Assembly: GCA_009869945.1 (NCBI GenBank)
Contig: WIXG01000464.1
Location: forward strand, 1-53,029
DNA: 53,029 nucleotides
Direction of reading: 5' to 3'
Source: Mesaphorura yosii
Taxonomy: Eukaryota > Arthropoda > Collembola > Poduromorpha > Tullbergiidae
The translations under genes and the position numbers were made by a program. Under the pieces are notes generated by a model, which saw only the letters and a list, made by a program, of their open reading frames with translations, had not been told where the DNA came from and did no database searches. This document shows, in pieces, positions 1 through 10,686 of the stretch (positions are counted from its first letter, which is position 1; each line of letters begins with the position of its first letter).

Positions 1-2
1 CT

Positions 3-1680
3 GAGCATTTTAGTGTGCTGCTACTGGAGGCGGGTGGGACTCCCGTGCCTCAAACAGATGTTGCGGCGTATTTTGCACCCGTGTTGCTGGACCCGGACAC
101 AAATTACTTCTTCACAAATGTGCCCCAACCGAATGCGGGCCAAGATTATGACGGGGTAAGACCATAACATAATTTTCCAGAGTTTGGCTTCAATTTGACC
201 AATTTTAAACTCAAACACGAACCCATACCTGCAGGTGTTCGAGATGAGTTCCGGCAAGATGCTTGGCGGTTCGGGCTCGCACAACGACATGGTTCACAAC
301 CGAGGTAACCCCCGCGACTTTGACAACTGGGGCAGCATCACGGGCGACCCTAGCTGGGCTTACCACGAGGTGCTGCCGTACTTCAAGAAGTACGAGAACT
401 TTAGTGGCGTGCTATTTGACGAGGGCGATGAGGACAATTACGGACACGACGGCCCGCTGCAGATCGAGACGTATGTGTCTCCCCTACTCCCGACCTGGTT
501 TGAGGCGGCTCGGGAGCTCGGGTTCGAGGTCCACGACCCGAACGCCCGCCAGCGAGAAAGTTTCACGCCTTACAACGTAATGGTCGCTCGGGGCAAGAGA
601 AGCAGCGCCTACAAAGGATTCATTAAGCCCTACGAAGGAGTGCGCGCAAATCTCACGGTGCTTAGGTACTCGGACGTGGAGGAGATGCTCATTGACGAGG
701 GTGGGAGAGCATTTGGAGTGGCGTACAACCGACATGGAATTGCACAACGCGCGTACGCTAACAAGGAGATCATCATCAGCACGGGATCCGTTCGCTCGCC
801 GTTGCTGCTCATGAAATCTGGCATCGGGCCGGTCGATGTCCTGGAAGAAGCCGGGATCCCTCTGCGCGTAGAGCGGCCCGGTGTCGGGCGCAATCTCGGC
901 GAGCACGTGCAAGTTTTTCTTGGGCCATTCTATATCAACGACACGACGCTGGTACCTCGCCTTCTTGACGAGGCCGATTTGGAGCGATACCACCAGACTG
1001 GGGAGGGCGTGCTGGGCGAAGTGAGGGCCGGTCCACAAGCGTTCGTCATATCCAGTCGGGCGAAGGCTGCCGACGAGGGGGAATGGCCCGACCTCCAGAT
1101 CATTGCAGAAACGCGATGGAATGGGTTGGGTGCCCTGGAAGTTGAGGGCCAAGACGAGCTTTACTTGACCGTAGTCAATGGAAGGCCTCGTCAGCGAGGA
1201 TACGTGCGGCTCAACGGAACTGCGTGGCGACTCGGCGAACGCGACGACCAAAAACTGGCTGTGATCGACCTGCGGCTCCTGACCGACCCGACCGATGTGG
1301 ACGTCTTATTGGAGGGTATCAAGTTCGGGCTGAATATATTTGAGAATACGACGGCGTTTCAGGGACTAGACGCCCGATACCCCGCCGTGCCGCACCCGGA
1401 GTGCCTCGACTTTTGGTACCGCTCCGACGAGTACTGGCGGTGTTACATCGGAAGGGTGTCTCAAAGCTGGAACCATTTTGTCGGCACGTGCAGCATGGGG
1501 AGGGAGGGGGATGCGTTCACAGTAGTGGACTCCAAGCTGAGGGTCGTTGGCGTGGAGGGCCTCCGGGTGATTGACGCTTCGGTGATGCCCGTTGTGCCCA
1601 ACGCCAACATCAACGCGCCTACGATCATGTTGGCTGAGAAGGGTGCAGATGAGATTCTTAGGGCTTACGGGGCAGCTTAA
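3..1680 (+). CDS. GMC oxidoreductase (glucose dehydrogenase-like), 3' part
   Basis: FAD-dependent glucose-methanol-choline oxidoreductase, cut by the window edge. Two exons are visible: 3-155 and 235-1680. They are joined by a 79-base phase-0 GT-AG intron (donor GTAAGA, acceptor GCAG). Exon 1 encodes the end of the FAD-binding fold (LLLEAGG). Exon 2 has GMC signature 1 (SGKMLGGSG then HNDMVHNRG), signature 2 (GSVRSPLLLMKSGIGP), and the C-terminal substrate domain with NHFVGTCSMG followed by NANINAPTIMLAEKGADEIL. In this family the His of the first motif and the Asn of the second form the catalytic pair, and both are present. The N-terminal GxGxxG dinucleotide motif and any signal peptide lie upstream of base 1. 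Arthropod members are usually secreted and oxidise sugars or alcohols to a quinone or oxygen; the substrate here is unknown. A relic copy of the 3' end lies near 24 kb. Family call is firm. Confidence 0.93.
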
Positions 1681-2410
1681 TCGGATTGCGCCTCTGAATC
1701 AATCAGCCTGCGTTTATTCTTACAAAAATGATAAACTTGAGACCAAAGACCATTTCTTCTTGCAGAAATATTACACAGATCAGTATAATTGTAAGAATAT
1801 AAAAGTAGTGCGGCCGCTCGCGCTCCTGCAAAGTTCGTGGCAGTCGAGCTGCTGGAATCCGACGCTCCTCTGCCCGCGTATTCTCTCCGTGTCCGCCTCT
1901 TTCAGAGTCTTTGGAAGACTCCAACTGTTGCCGGAGGCTCCGTCTCCAAGGTCACCCAAGGGCCTCGTGAAATACCCGAAACGCTCCTGTGGTTCTAGAC
2001 TAGCCACGCCATCTGTGGAGCGCGCATCGAGTGTGATGTGCGCTTGAGCCAGGCGCCGAATTGCTGCTCACAAGCTTCAGCACAAAGTCGATCTGGTTCG
2101 GGCGTCGGATGCCATGGCGAATTTGGGGCAATGGCGAAATTGGGCAATTGCAGTGTGGGCAAGTCAGTTTTATGTACGGTCGCTGACGAGCATTCGGTTT
2201 AGTAAAAGAGCAAGGCCAGTAAACAAAAAGACGTCAATTATCGCATCGGAAAGATTCCGTCAATGGTTGAACGCTGCAATGCAATTCAGAGTCTCCGCGA
2301 GAGCAGCACGAGGCAAGTACAAATGACAAGTGCGAGAGTTCAACTTGCCCCAAATTGCTCAATTCACCGTAACGACAAACTTTTTAATGAAAACAAAAGC
2401 AGAATTAAAA
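1681..2410. other. intergenic, no gene seen
   Basis: Only short chance ORFs occur. The first 115 bases after the GMC stop are repeated downstream of the GMC relic near 24.32-24.44 kb, so they belong to the duplicated unit. The right end holds the 3' flank of the minus-strand receptor, with TTTATT at 2411-2416, read as AATAAA on the minus strand. Confidence 0.6.
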
Positions 2411-2428
2411 TTTATTGAAGACCTGGGT

Positions 2429-3631
2429 TTAAAGATTGAGGAGGAAGAATATTATAGCATTCGTTTCAAAGTCCAGAAGGTTGAGGATGAGAGGACGGTC
2501 GACGAAATAGAAACCACCGACTTGATTTCTGAGCGGCTTGCATGATCGTCTCAAGGCTGCCCCCAATTTGTCACCGCCATCGCCAACGCCATCTTTGGCG
2601 GTCGGAGCGCCATCCTGCAGGCTTTTCAAGAACTTGGCGGACACGTCGTGTGTGGCAGCCAGCGGAAAAAGCGCCAGCAACTCCATGGCTTCGAGTGTAA
2701 ACACGCAGAAGACGATTACGAACAGGACGAGAAGAGTCGGCAGCGAGTTCGAAGTCTGCGCGAAGCGGAGGATGAAGGCCACCGCGACGGGGAACCAGCA
2801 CTCAATTCCGGATTTGAGGACCGGAATCAGGCTGGAACCAAGCGTGTCGTTGAAGCTGCTGTTCAGCATTGCCAGCCGTCTGTAGACTCGAACGGCGTAA
2901 CAGTCGCTAGTGCAAAATGTTCGTCCTCGTGTGACTTTTCTCCATTTGTGTTTGTGCTCCATGATCTTTAGCGAGCGTTCGACTGTGACGCAGTACGTGA
3001 AGCCAACACCTGCGATGACTTTGAAAACTTTTATGACTTGCAGACAAAGGAGCAGCTGGAATCCCCAAGACGGCAGAAAGAGGAACGTTGAGCTTCCCGA
3101 CACTCCGCGCCACGTCGCTGGAAGTAGCGCGTCCGGGTGGAAAGCCGCGCCTTTGGTCAGCGCCAGAACAAATACCCACTTCACGTACACTGTGTCGAGT
3201 CCCCAGAAAATGACCTGAATCAGGCGTTCCTGGAGCCGAGACGGCTTTCGCGGGGGTTTGAAGCTCTTGCTCTGCAGCAGGGAAAAGAAACCGAGGAAAT
3301 TCCGCGCCTGAGTGCGAGCTAGCATCCAGCCTGCGAAGACGATGCCCGTCGAGACGATGGTGGTCAAGTGCAGGAAGATGTTGAGGCGTTCCCAGGCGGT
3401 GGCTTCTGCCATGCGCGCGGCGGGGTATGGCCAGCCGACATGCAGCAGGAACAGAGCGTAGGCTGCGTCCGAGGCGAGTACGCCGTGCTGGGCAAGGGAC
3501 CGCCATCTTGAATTTGTGAGGGCGAGAGTGCGCGTGGCTGCATTCCAGCTGAAGGGAAGAAGACCCGCGGATCCAGCCGAGGCCCGCAAGCCCTGCTCGT
3601 AAAGCTGGCCCTCCACTTTCGTCAACAGCAT
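2429..3631 (-). CDS. gustatory-receptor-like 7TM protein, single exon
   Basis: An uninterrupted 400-residue ORF with an ATG start. It has about seven hydrophobic segments and long basic intracellular-type loops, typical in length for insect gustatory receptors (7tm_7 type, about 380-450 residues). Recognisable pieces are the loop around FFSLLQSKSFKPP, the segment LLLCLQVIKVFKVIAGVGF, and a C-terminal tail CKPLRNQVGGFYFVDRPL before the stop. Known insect gustatory receptors are ligand-gated cation channels in sensory neuron membranes; the ligand here cannot be guessed. A polyadenylation signal sits 13 bases past the stop. The neighbouring 4.8-5.7 kb pseudogene is a diverged copy, so this is the surviving member of a tandem pair. 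The alternative is an odorant-receptor-like or orphan 7TM family; membership of the chemoreceptor superfamily is fairly certain, subfamily is not. Confidence 0.78.
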   Translation of the reverse strand: MLLTKVEGQLYEQGLRASAGSAGLLPFSWNAATRTLALTNSRWRSLAQHGVLASDAAYALFLLHVGWPYPAARMAEATAWERLNIFLHLTTIVSTGIVFAGWMLARTQARNFLGFFSLLQSKSFKPPRKPSRLQERLIQVIFWGLDTVYVKWVFVLALTKGAAFHPDALLPATWRGVSGSSTFLFLPSWGFQLLLCLQVIKVFKVIAGVGFTYCVTVERSLKIMEHKHKWRKVTRGRTFCTSDCYAVRVYRRLAMLNSSFNDTLGSSLIPVLKSGIECWFPVAVAFILRFAQTSNSLPTLLVLFVIVFCVFTLEAMELLALFPLAATHDVSAKFLKSLQDGAPTAKDGVGDGGDKLGAALRRSCKPLRNQVGGFYFVDRPLILNLLDFETNAIIFFLLNL

Positions 3632-4830
3632 CGTGGGAATTGTGAGTCATCGAGGACACTTGCGTTTCGCTTATAAAACTTCGCCATGCCAGCACTTTGC
3701 AAAAAGGCAAGAATACGAGGTCATAATTTTGAGACAAGTTCTGCCAAATTGCACTATCAAAGATTGAGGAGCTGAAGAGCAGGAAAAGCACTTCAGTGCC
3801 TTGACCTGTTTTTATTCCGACTTTAATTGGTGTAATTTTAGCACTCAGAATAAGTAAGAAGTAAGAAACCAAGCATCTTAATTCATTCGGCAGGTTGTTG
3901 TCGGTTGTCGCTGAATAATTAAATTCGCGACCTTCCGAAAAGAATTTTCTTAGCCTTTTACACACAAACATTAGCAAACATGTGCGTGTTGAAGGTTGAC
4001 GCTTGCGTCAAACGATTCACAAATGAGTGAATTAAATCGAATTTATGTTTGTCAACATAGCAATCAGCTGAATTTGGCTTCTTGTGTCGCATTGGAAGTG
4101 TTTTTAACACATTTGTTAAAAGCCTCCATAAACATTACTTAACAGTGAAGGTATCCGAAAAATTGTACAGCGCAGTTTGCGTAATATTAAATTCAGCATT
4201 CCAAGAATTTCTGAGTTTGAGAACCTCTTAAAAATTTGTCCTGTATAAATTGCAGAATCCAAGTTCGTGGCACAAGTCCAGGCTTCTGGCGGCGGCATTG
4301 ACCCGCCAATTATCGAGAAAATTGGGACCATCAATACTTAGGTTAGATGCATGGCATTTTTACATTTTCTCCACGTTTTAGATCAAGCATTAACGATCGT
4401 GTGCTGACAGTTGACTTCTGCATCAAGCGAGTCGAAAAACAAATTGCGTCGACTCACCAGCAAATTACATGCTTGCATGCACCTTCATAGCAGTCAGCAC
4501 AGTTCTGTGTAATTTGAAAATGTTTCAAAATTGTCCGACATAACTTGCTTTAATAAAGCCTTCATGCCATTTGGCCAATTTACCTCCTTACTGATTGTTA
4601 TGAACCTGAAAGCCAATTGACGGCCAGGTTGAGATCGGCATTTCTTGAACTAATTGAGAGCAGAGTAATTAGGGATCGTTACTATGTCAGGGTACTACAC
4701 GAATTGGGTGAATGAACAGAACTACAAGTTAATGAGGAGGAAAATCACGGCGTCTATTTCAAACTCGAGAATTGTAATAAAGAGCGGAAAAGAAATGAAA
4801 AGATGTTACAGCTCAACGTTCAATAAGAAT
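3632..4830. other. intergenic, no gene seen
   Basis: AT-rich sequence with only short chance ORFs. A stretch around 3990-4040 (TTGACGCTTGCGTCAAACGA) is loosely echoed around 4400-4450, suggesting an old local duplication that also produced the receptor pseudogene. Confidence 0.5.
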
Positions 4831-5658
4831 TAAAGATTGATAGGGAAGAATATTACAGCGTTAGTTTCAGAGTCTATAACACTGAGGACGAAGGAACGGT
4901 CAACGAAATAAATAGAAACCGCCGACGCGATTTCTGACCGTCTTGCATGATCGCCTCATTGCTGCCCCATATTTATGATTCCCATCTTTGGTCTGCGTTG
5001 GCAGGCAACGCCTTCAGGAACTGGCTGGACATGTGTGGTCGCGAGTGGAAAGTGTGCAGCCAGCTCCACCGTCTCCATGATACACACGCATGTGATTATC
5101 AGGAACAGAATCAGAAGAAGCGAGAACAAATTCGAGGACGCGGATGCAGAAGGCGACCGCGGCTGGAAACCAAAACTCGATCACTGGCTTGAGGATTAGA
5201 ATTAGACTCGACCCCAGTGTTTGGTTGAAACTGGAATTTAACATTATCAGGCGTCTGTAGACTCGAACTCCGCCCAGTGTGTCATGCTGTCCCTGGGCTA
5301 TGGGTTGGAGGGCTTTAAGGGAGCGTTCCAAGGTAACGCAGTGCGCGAGCCCAATGCCCGCTGCGACCTTGAACGTGTTCATGGTCTGCAGGCAAAGGAG
5401 CAGCTGGAAGCTCCGCGAGAGAAGTAAGGTGAAGCCAGATATCCAGGCAACTGGAAGGAATGCGTCCGGGTGAAAGGCCGCGCCTTCGGCCAGAGCAATG
5501 ACGAAATCCCACTTTGCAAATACAGCGTCCAGTCCCCAGAAGACGAGCCACATTACATACTCCTGGAATCGGCGAGAACGCGAGCCCGGTGGTTTGAAGC
5601 TCTTGGTCTGAAGCAGGGACAGGAAATCGAGGAAATAATGCAGCGATTTGGGCTGCAA
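4831..5658 (-). pseudogene. broken gustatory-receptor-like copy
   Basis: The minus-strand reading matches the receptor at 2429-3631 from about its residue 107 onward: LLQTKSFKPP, FWGLDAVFAKW, GAAFHPDAFLPVAW, VYRRLIMLNSSFNQTLGSSL, and IEFWFPAAVAF line up with the intact gene. The 5' third is missing. Near 5080-5100 the frame shifts: the expected continuation (CVCIMETVELAAHFPLATTH) lies in another frame, and a second shift follows around 5025-5035. The former C-terminus (4831-4960) is still alignable at the DNA level with 2429-2560 but carries indels. This is a non-functional tandem duplicate. A rescue by introns is unlikely because the intact paralogue has none. Confidence 0.82.
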
Positions 5659-5779
5659 ACTAATCCTTCTCCAGGGCAGCAGTTAGCACCCGCTCTTAAC
5701 ACGTGCACTGCCGACCAATTTTGAAAGGTCGAGTGCAAATAAGCTTTATTCCGCAATATATATTAAGCCTGGCTACTAA

Positions 5780-7096
5780 TTACTCCTTGAAGGTTATAAA
5801 CAGATTCATGGTAAGTAGGATCGTGTTGTTGAGACTGACGAGAACGATGGAGTTCTCGAAGCTGTAGAGACTGCCCGCCATGCACTTCAGCTCCCCGCAC
5901 GATTTCTTGAACCGTCGCATGTAGCCTCGCTCCTCCCGGTCCGCAATGAGCTCGAGCTGCCGTCCCCACTGCGTGAGATGCTGCTTGCTTTCCGAATTGA
6001 CGAACCCCGCCGCACTCAGTGCCGAGAAGGCCTCGAACACGCAGCGGAAGGAGCAAGTCGGAAACACGACATACTGGTAGAAGGGTAACGCCGTGTAGCG
6101 AAACGAGCCAAATAGGTATATTCCCGTCACGAGGAGCAGCACGGACGGAAATGTGCTCAGGTACACGCGGAACGTGTCGTTGATGAGCGCGAGCAGAGTC
6201 TGAGCGTGGCGGTACTGCGCTTCGACCAGCGCAAAGTCCAGCGCCATTCGCTTTCCCGGCACGCAGTTCCCTTCGAAGCGTTGCACTTCCTGTTTAACCC
6301 ACGTCATGCCCATGAAGCAGAGATTAGAGTTGAATGTGTACGTGTACATTATGTCCGCCATGAACCACGTCTCGACGACGACAAAGACGATCTTGAGTTG
6401 CCAAGAAGCTGTGTTGTCCAACGCCGATCGGCAGCCCAGCAGGACGGATGTCCAGTAGTGAGGAGCGCATGGAACATCAAACACGGGCAGCGCGTGAGTG
6501 ATTGGATTCATGAACAAAAGGACCGTGCTGAAGATTATGAGCCACGAAACCCAGTCGAAATCCCCGTTGCACATTTTCCCCATTTCTGTTAGACATGTTA
6601 CAAACAATGAGCACGAGCATCGAGCATATCACTGGGAAATACGCTTGATGGTCGACTCACTTTTGTCGCGTTGTCTGTCGACCTCATCGAGCAGTGCGTT
6701 GACGACGAAGAGAATGGCCCCTCTCCGAGTCTCGAACTGATAGTAGCATAAGATAACCAAGCCGTAGCCAAAAATAAAGCCGAAGTTTGTGATTCGAAGA
6801 CGAGCCGGCACGCTCGTGTCCTTCGAGCCTTGGATGAAGCGGATCACGATGAAAAGCCACATCAGGACGATGAAATGGCGCCGGATGTGGTAAATCACGA
6901 GCTGCCATTTCGCGGGCGGAGCAAGACGGAATGTTTTCCGGTTCCAACTGTACGGGTAAATGCCCATCAGAGCACCCCATTCAAACATTTTACCGACGGC
7001 GAAACGAGCGCGTTCGGTCAACATTTCGGAACAGAATTCAGTGTATTTAAAAGCAGGAGTGAACAAGTTTGGTTGAGAATGAGAACGAAGTTGCAA
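5780..7096 (-). CDS. gustatory-receptor-like 7TM protein, two exons
   Basis: Exon 1 runs from 7096 to 6661 and exon 2 from 6585 to 5780, joined by a 75-base phase-1 intron (donor GTGAGT, acceptor ACAG). The joined product is 413 residues. The N-terminus is basic, followed by a segment (KMFEWGALMGIYPYSWN) of the kind that precedes TM1 in these receptors. Hydrophobic segments include IVLMWLFIVIRFI, FGFIFGYGLVILCYY, WLIIFSTVLLFM, the segment ending ETWFMADIMYTYTF, and VLLLVTGIYLFG. The C-terminus ends in IVLVSLNNTILLTMNLFITFKE, like the last helix of chemoreceptors. TTTATT at 5745-5750 gives an AATAAA just past the stop. The neighbouring broken copy is on the same strand but belongs to a different subfamily. 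Ligand unknown; the 7TM chemoreceptor call is likely but rests on topology and length. Confidence 0.75.
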
Positions 7097-7189
7097 GTTC
7101 TGCTTCCTTTTATTTCTTCTGTAACGTAGGGTCCGACACCAGGCAAAAGGACAAATACATTATTTCTATTGTATCAGATTGTATTTGCA

Positions 7190-7385
7190 AGTTTGATATG
7201 AACATCCTGCGATGTGCATGCATTATTAATTTCCAAAGTGTAGGAACGTTGACTTGCTCGGTCTCCTTGAGAAATGAATTTATCACGACTGAGGGCAAAT
7301 TACAAACATTTCGATTATTTTAATGACAGCCATTATTGCTGATAACCGAGTGAAAACTTTGCTTACGTGCCAACTCGAGTGCCGA
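7190..7385 (+). repeat. diverged direct repeat, copy 1
   Basis: Shares ordered similarity with copy 2 at about 8340-8560: both hold a TTGCAA tract, then TGCGATGTGCATGCATTATT (copy 2: TGCGGTGTGCATAAATTGTT), a run of TATTTTAATGAC, and finally CGAGTGAAAACTTTGCT followed by CGTGCC. The order and spacing are kept with small indels. It may be an old non-autonomous transposon or a simple segmental copy; no terminal structure was identified. Confidence 0.5.
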
Positions 7386-8339
7386 GAACACAGGATGACA
7401 CTTTGACACAACTAAGAAAAATACTTCATTGCAAGCCATGACCCCAGAGCACATCTTATCCCAAAGAACACAATGCAATGTTGATACAGCAAAAGTTGAT
7501 GTGCACTGAATGTTTTAGCCAAGTCTACCTCAACGCTATGAACGCTATCATGCTACAACTCAATCTTGCATCTTTTTGAATGGATGATTACTTATATTTT
7601 GATACAACTCTAAAGTTTGGATTGTCTTGGACAGTTTTGATTAGGACTCAAAATGACTTCCCGGGGAATTTAATGGCAACAACCCAGCTAAGTTCACGAC
7701 TATCATCTCCTCTGTACACTTCCTTCTGCCCCACACGTTTCACAAGAGTGACCCCCGCTAGAACAATGGAACTTGTTTCCTTGTTTCTTGCTGACTATTT
7801 TTTTAGAATGATTAGAGGGCAACTCTGTGATTATACATATTTAAATCTGACCCCCTCTAACATGTTGACATCTGCTTCTAAAAGTAGAAAGCGCGGAAGC
7901 AATGCGGAACGATTTATTTTAGAAACTTTAAGTGTCCCCGATGTACGCTAGTGTACAACTGTCAGCAATTGAGATTTCCCAAAATCCTTTTTGCTTCTTG
8001 CGCTGCCATTTTTGCTGCGTCATGCCAAAATTTTCCGATTAATCTGCTACGAGCGCAAGATATCTAGGCCAAGGACGAATGCATTATTACATAACGCTTC
8101 AGTTTGCGATCGACAGGATCAATTCCGGGAAGAGTTTGCACAAGATTGGAGTTGCGATTATGATTGGTGATTTAAATTCCAATTAATTGCACACTCGCTC
8201 ACATGGCAGGCTGCGACATTAAAATTAGTACCGTTGCTGTATTTGTTGGTGCCGAAAGTAAATACAATTCAAGCGGTTGATAAATATTTTAGTATTTTGG
8301 CAGCTGCCAGAGATAGAGTTGCTAGCTTTCTGCGATTTG

Positions 8340-8560
8340 TGGTTGCAATTTAATACAACCTTTCTGCGGTGTGCATAAATTGTTAATTTCTGCGAACTGC
8401 AGAAAGGCGAGCGATGTTCTCTTGTTTATCGTTTTCCTCGAGCGAGTCTTCAGTTTGCCATGAGCAATAGTGAGTTACAAATATTCTGAGTATTTTAATG
8501 ACTGACCTAATTTCTGATAAACGAGTGAAAACTTTGCTCGCGTGCCTGCCCTAGTGCAGT
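8340..8560 (+). repeat. diverged direct repeat, copy 2
   Basis: Second copy of the unit described at 7190-7385. The best kept block is ACGAGTGAAAACTTTGCTCG near 8521-8540. It ends directly at the TTAGG units. Confidence 0.5.
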
Positions 8561-8574
8561 TAGGTTAGGTTAGG
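8560..8574 (+). repeat. interstitial TTAGG x3
   Basis: Three perfect tandem TTAGG units. TTAGG is the usual arthropod telomere repeat. Such a short array can arise by chance or by repair of a break and does not by itself indicate a chromosome end. Confidence 0.7.
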
Positions 8575-9075
8575 CTAGTTTAAACCAGACGCCTTCGCTC
8601 TTCTTCAGGCAGCACCGAAATTAAATTAAATTGAATTGTCATGTAACTCCACTGCGAATGTTGGGCAAATGATTCCAGGTCCAACGACGTCTTTTACTAA
8701 CATCGAGCCAACAAAACTCAGTACTTAAATACAATACGAAAGCTCTTCGTGGCATTTCTCTTTACTTCCTCCAACATTTTACAAAGAACGGGCATGTATT
8801 TGAAATGCGGTGTCCTCACGAAAGGCCCGAACTTAATTGCGAATTTCGGCCGATTAATTCATGAATTGGAAAGTCGTTGCAGAGTCCTACGCGTGGTGGA
8901 GCTGCGTGACGAGTCGCAAAAATGTTTATATACATTTATTTTTTCAATCTTAAAAATTGATTTTCCCTGACCCGTCTTCCCGTGGCTTTCAATCTTAAAT
9001 CCGTCGTAGTCAGCTTTTGTCGGTGAGTCCGGCGATGTGCTTCACTGAAGGGACAATCAGGCAACATAACGCGGG

Positions 9076-9540
9076 TTATGGTTGCACAGCACGGTCTGTA
9101 ATGAGTGTCTTGTAATTCCGAAGCGCATTTCGCAGCCCGTCCGTCGTAGCGTCATGGTCGTCGTCATCGCCCGGTACCTTGAAACCGTTTCCATGGACAG
9201 ATGTCCGTGTCGACAGCGTGTCCAACACCGTGCTGAAGAACGTGAGCAGATACATTTGCATCAGCCCAAACACTGGGATGGAAGGAAAGGACCCCACACG
9301 GAAAACAACACGATTTTTATGACTCCGAGTGGAGTTCACCCAGACCACAAGGAGACACGAGGAAAGCTATTCCAATCGGAGCCATCACGATGTACGCGCA
9401 CTAGGCGAAAGAAATTGTCGATTCCTGTCGTCAGAATCGTTACGCAAAGTTCAATCTTAATTGCGAGTGTGGACCAAATAATTATTAAAACAAAAAAGTC
9501 GTTGCTCACCGAAACATGTGCTTGAGTTGCATTGCAAGCC
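9076..9540 (-). pseudogene. possible chemoreceptor relic
   Basis: Two minus-strand fragments in different frames lie end to end: one with NDFFVLIIIWSTLAIKIEL and one with FGLMQMYLLTFFSTVLDTLS followed by a charged stretch and LRNALRNYKTLITD. The second has the look of the gustatory-receptor TM4 region, where a hydrophobic helix is followed by a loop leading into a short basic helix. No complete ORF or convincing splice path connects them. The call is weak; it could be chance hydrophobic ORFs. Confidence 0.28.
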
Positions 9541-10586
9541 AAAAATATGCACCCTACGTGCTAGCCAAAAATACGTGCAAATTCCCGTGGGGAACTTCCT
9601 CGTAATTAAAAGAACCACGTTTCGGTGCATGCTGAGTGAAGTGATCGTCCAATGTGTGCTCGATATTTTACTCATGACCTAAAAATCCTTTCACTGTAAT
9701 CAGAGCGTCCGCAAACTTGTAGCTCATTTATTGACAATATAATAAGTCACATCTTTGTTTTCTTTAATTAATGAATTTTGTATCCTTGTTCCTTTCCGAT
9801 TTTTGTTTGCAATTATATCTTGTAATTTTGCAAATTGAATGATTATAATTGAAAATGGGTTTCTTATTAAAGTAATTTGGTCTATTATGTCATTGAATCT
9901 CCGTAATTCGCTCCACTAGAGTCGATTCGCCGTGGGAGATCTCCCGAGTTCGATTCGATAAGTTTGATTGCAAAAATCATTCTGCGTTGCTGAGAAAGCA
10001 ACTCGAGTAATTATTCGACTTAAGAAACTCAAGGACAAGTCAATTCGAATAATTCAAATAATTATATTACTTATCCGGTTCAATTACATCGAAATTCGCT
10101 GCCAAATTGACAGAAACCTGACGCGCGTTCTCAGAATTGAGTTTTCAGAGGCTGTATAAATCTGTGTACGCTGCTGTGAAGGTCGACTTCTTAGCATTCG
10201 AGTGACGACAGAGTGCAGCCAGCGAAAGAAATGATCGGTAGCAGTGGTCACAGGCGTGCGACGGCCGTTCGGCTCTGGCTTTGTGTGTTTCCAGGTACTC
10301 ACGATGACACGGAGAACGCACTGAAATGGCTACACTGTTCAACTTGCTGACCGACTTGACTTTGGTCAGCTTGAATCCGGTGCAGACGTGTAAATCGAGT
10401 ATCAGTTGGAGCAGGTGTCAGTCAAATGTCAATACTCAATTATTTATGGACGTCATTGGATTAGAATACATAATCATAATTTACTCAACACTTATCACAT
10501 TCAGTAGCCCACATGTTTGTAAATGACAATTTTTACAGTGAAAATCAATTCTGATAAGGATTTGAGTAATCCTGGCTTCTGGGGAT
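9541..10586. other. intergenic, no gene seen
   Basis: AT-rich, with only short ORFs. It is the upstream region of the adhesion GPCR gene. Confidence 0.5.
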
Positions 10587-10587
10587 T

Positions 10588-10593
10588 TATAAA
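10588..10593 (+). promoter_or_regulatory. TATA box of the adhesion GPCR gene
   Basis: TATAAA within GATTTATAAACTTG, 93 bases before the chosen ATG. The spacing allows a transcription start about 30 bases downstream and a short 5' UTR. Prediction only. Confidence 0.4.
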
Positions 10594-10686
10594 CTTGTGT
10601 TGTCACTTGTGTATGAACAGTAGCACAGGGCCAGCTTTGAATGCTGGGGAACTAATTTAAAGTAGCACACCAATCACATTGGAATC

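Larger units (their letters stand above)
7097..9075. other. long intergenic stretch
   Basis: AT-rich with scattered short ORFs (the longest, about 123 codons at 7580-7951, has no recognisable domain and no splice context). It contains a diverged direct repeat (about 7190-7385 and 8340-8560) and three TTAGG units, listed separately. No tRNA or other RNA gene was recognised. Confidence 0.5.

Noticed and set aside
484..1251. 255-codon minus-strand ORF over the GMC exon
   Set aside because: Shadow of GC-rich coding sequence; the plus frame contains both GMC signatures.
2907..3977. 356-codon minus-strand ORF overlapping receptor gene A in another frame
   Set aside because: Arg/His/Pro-rich frame-shifted reading of a GC-rich receptor; the 2429-3631 frame has the membrane helices.
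7580..7951. 123-codon plus-strand ORF
   Set aside because: No domain, no splice context, composition like the surrounding AT-rich DNA.
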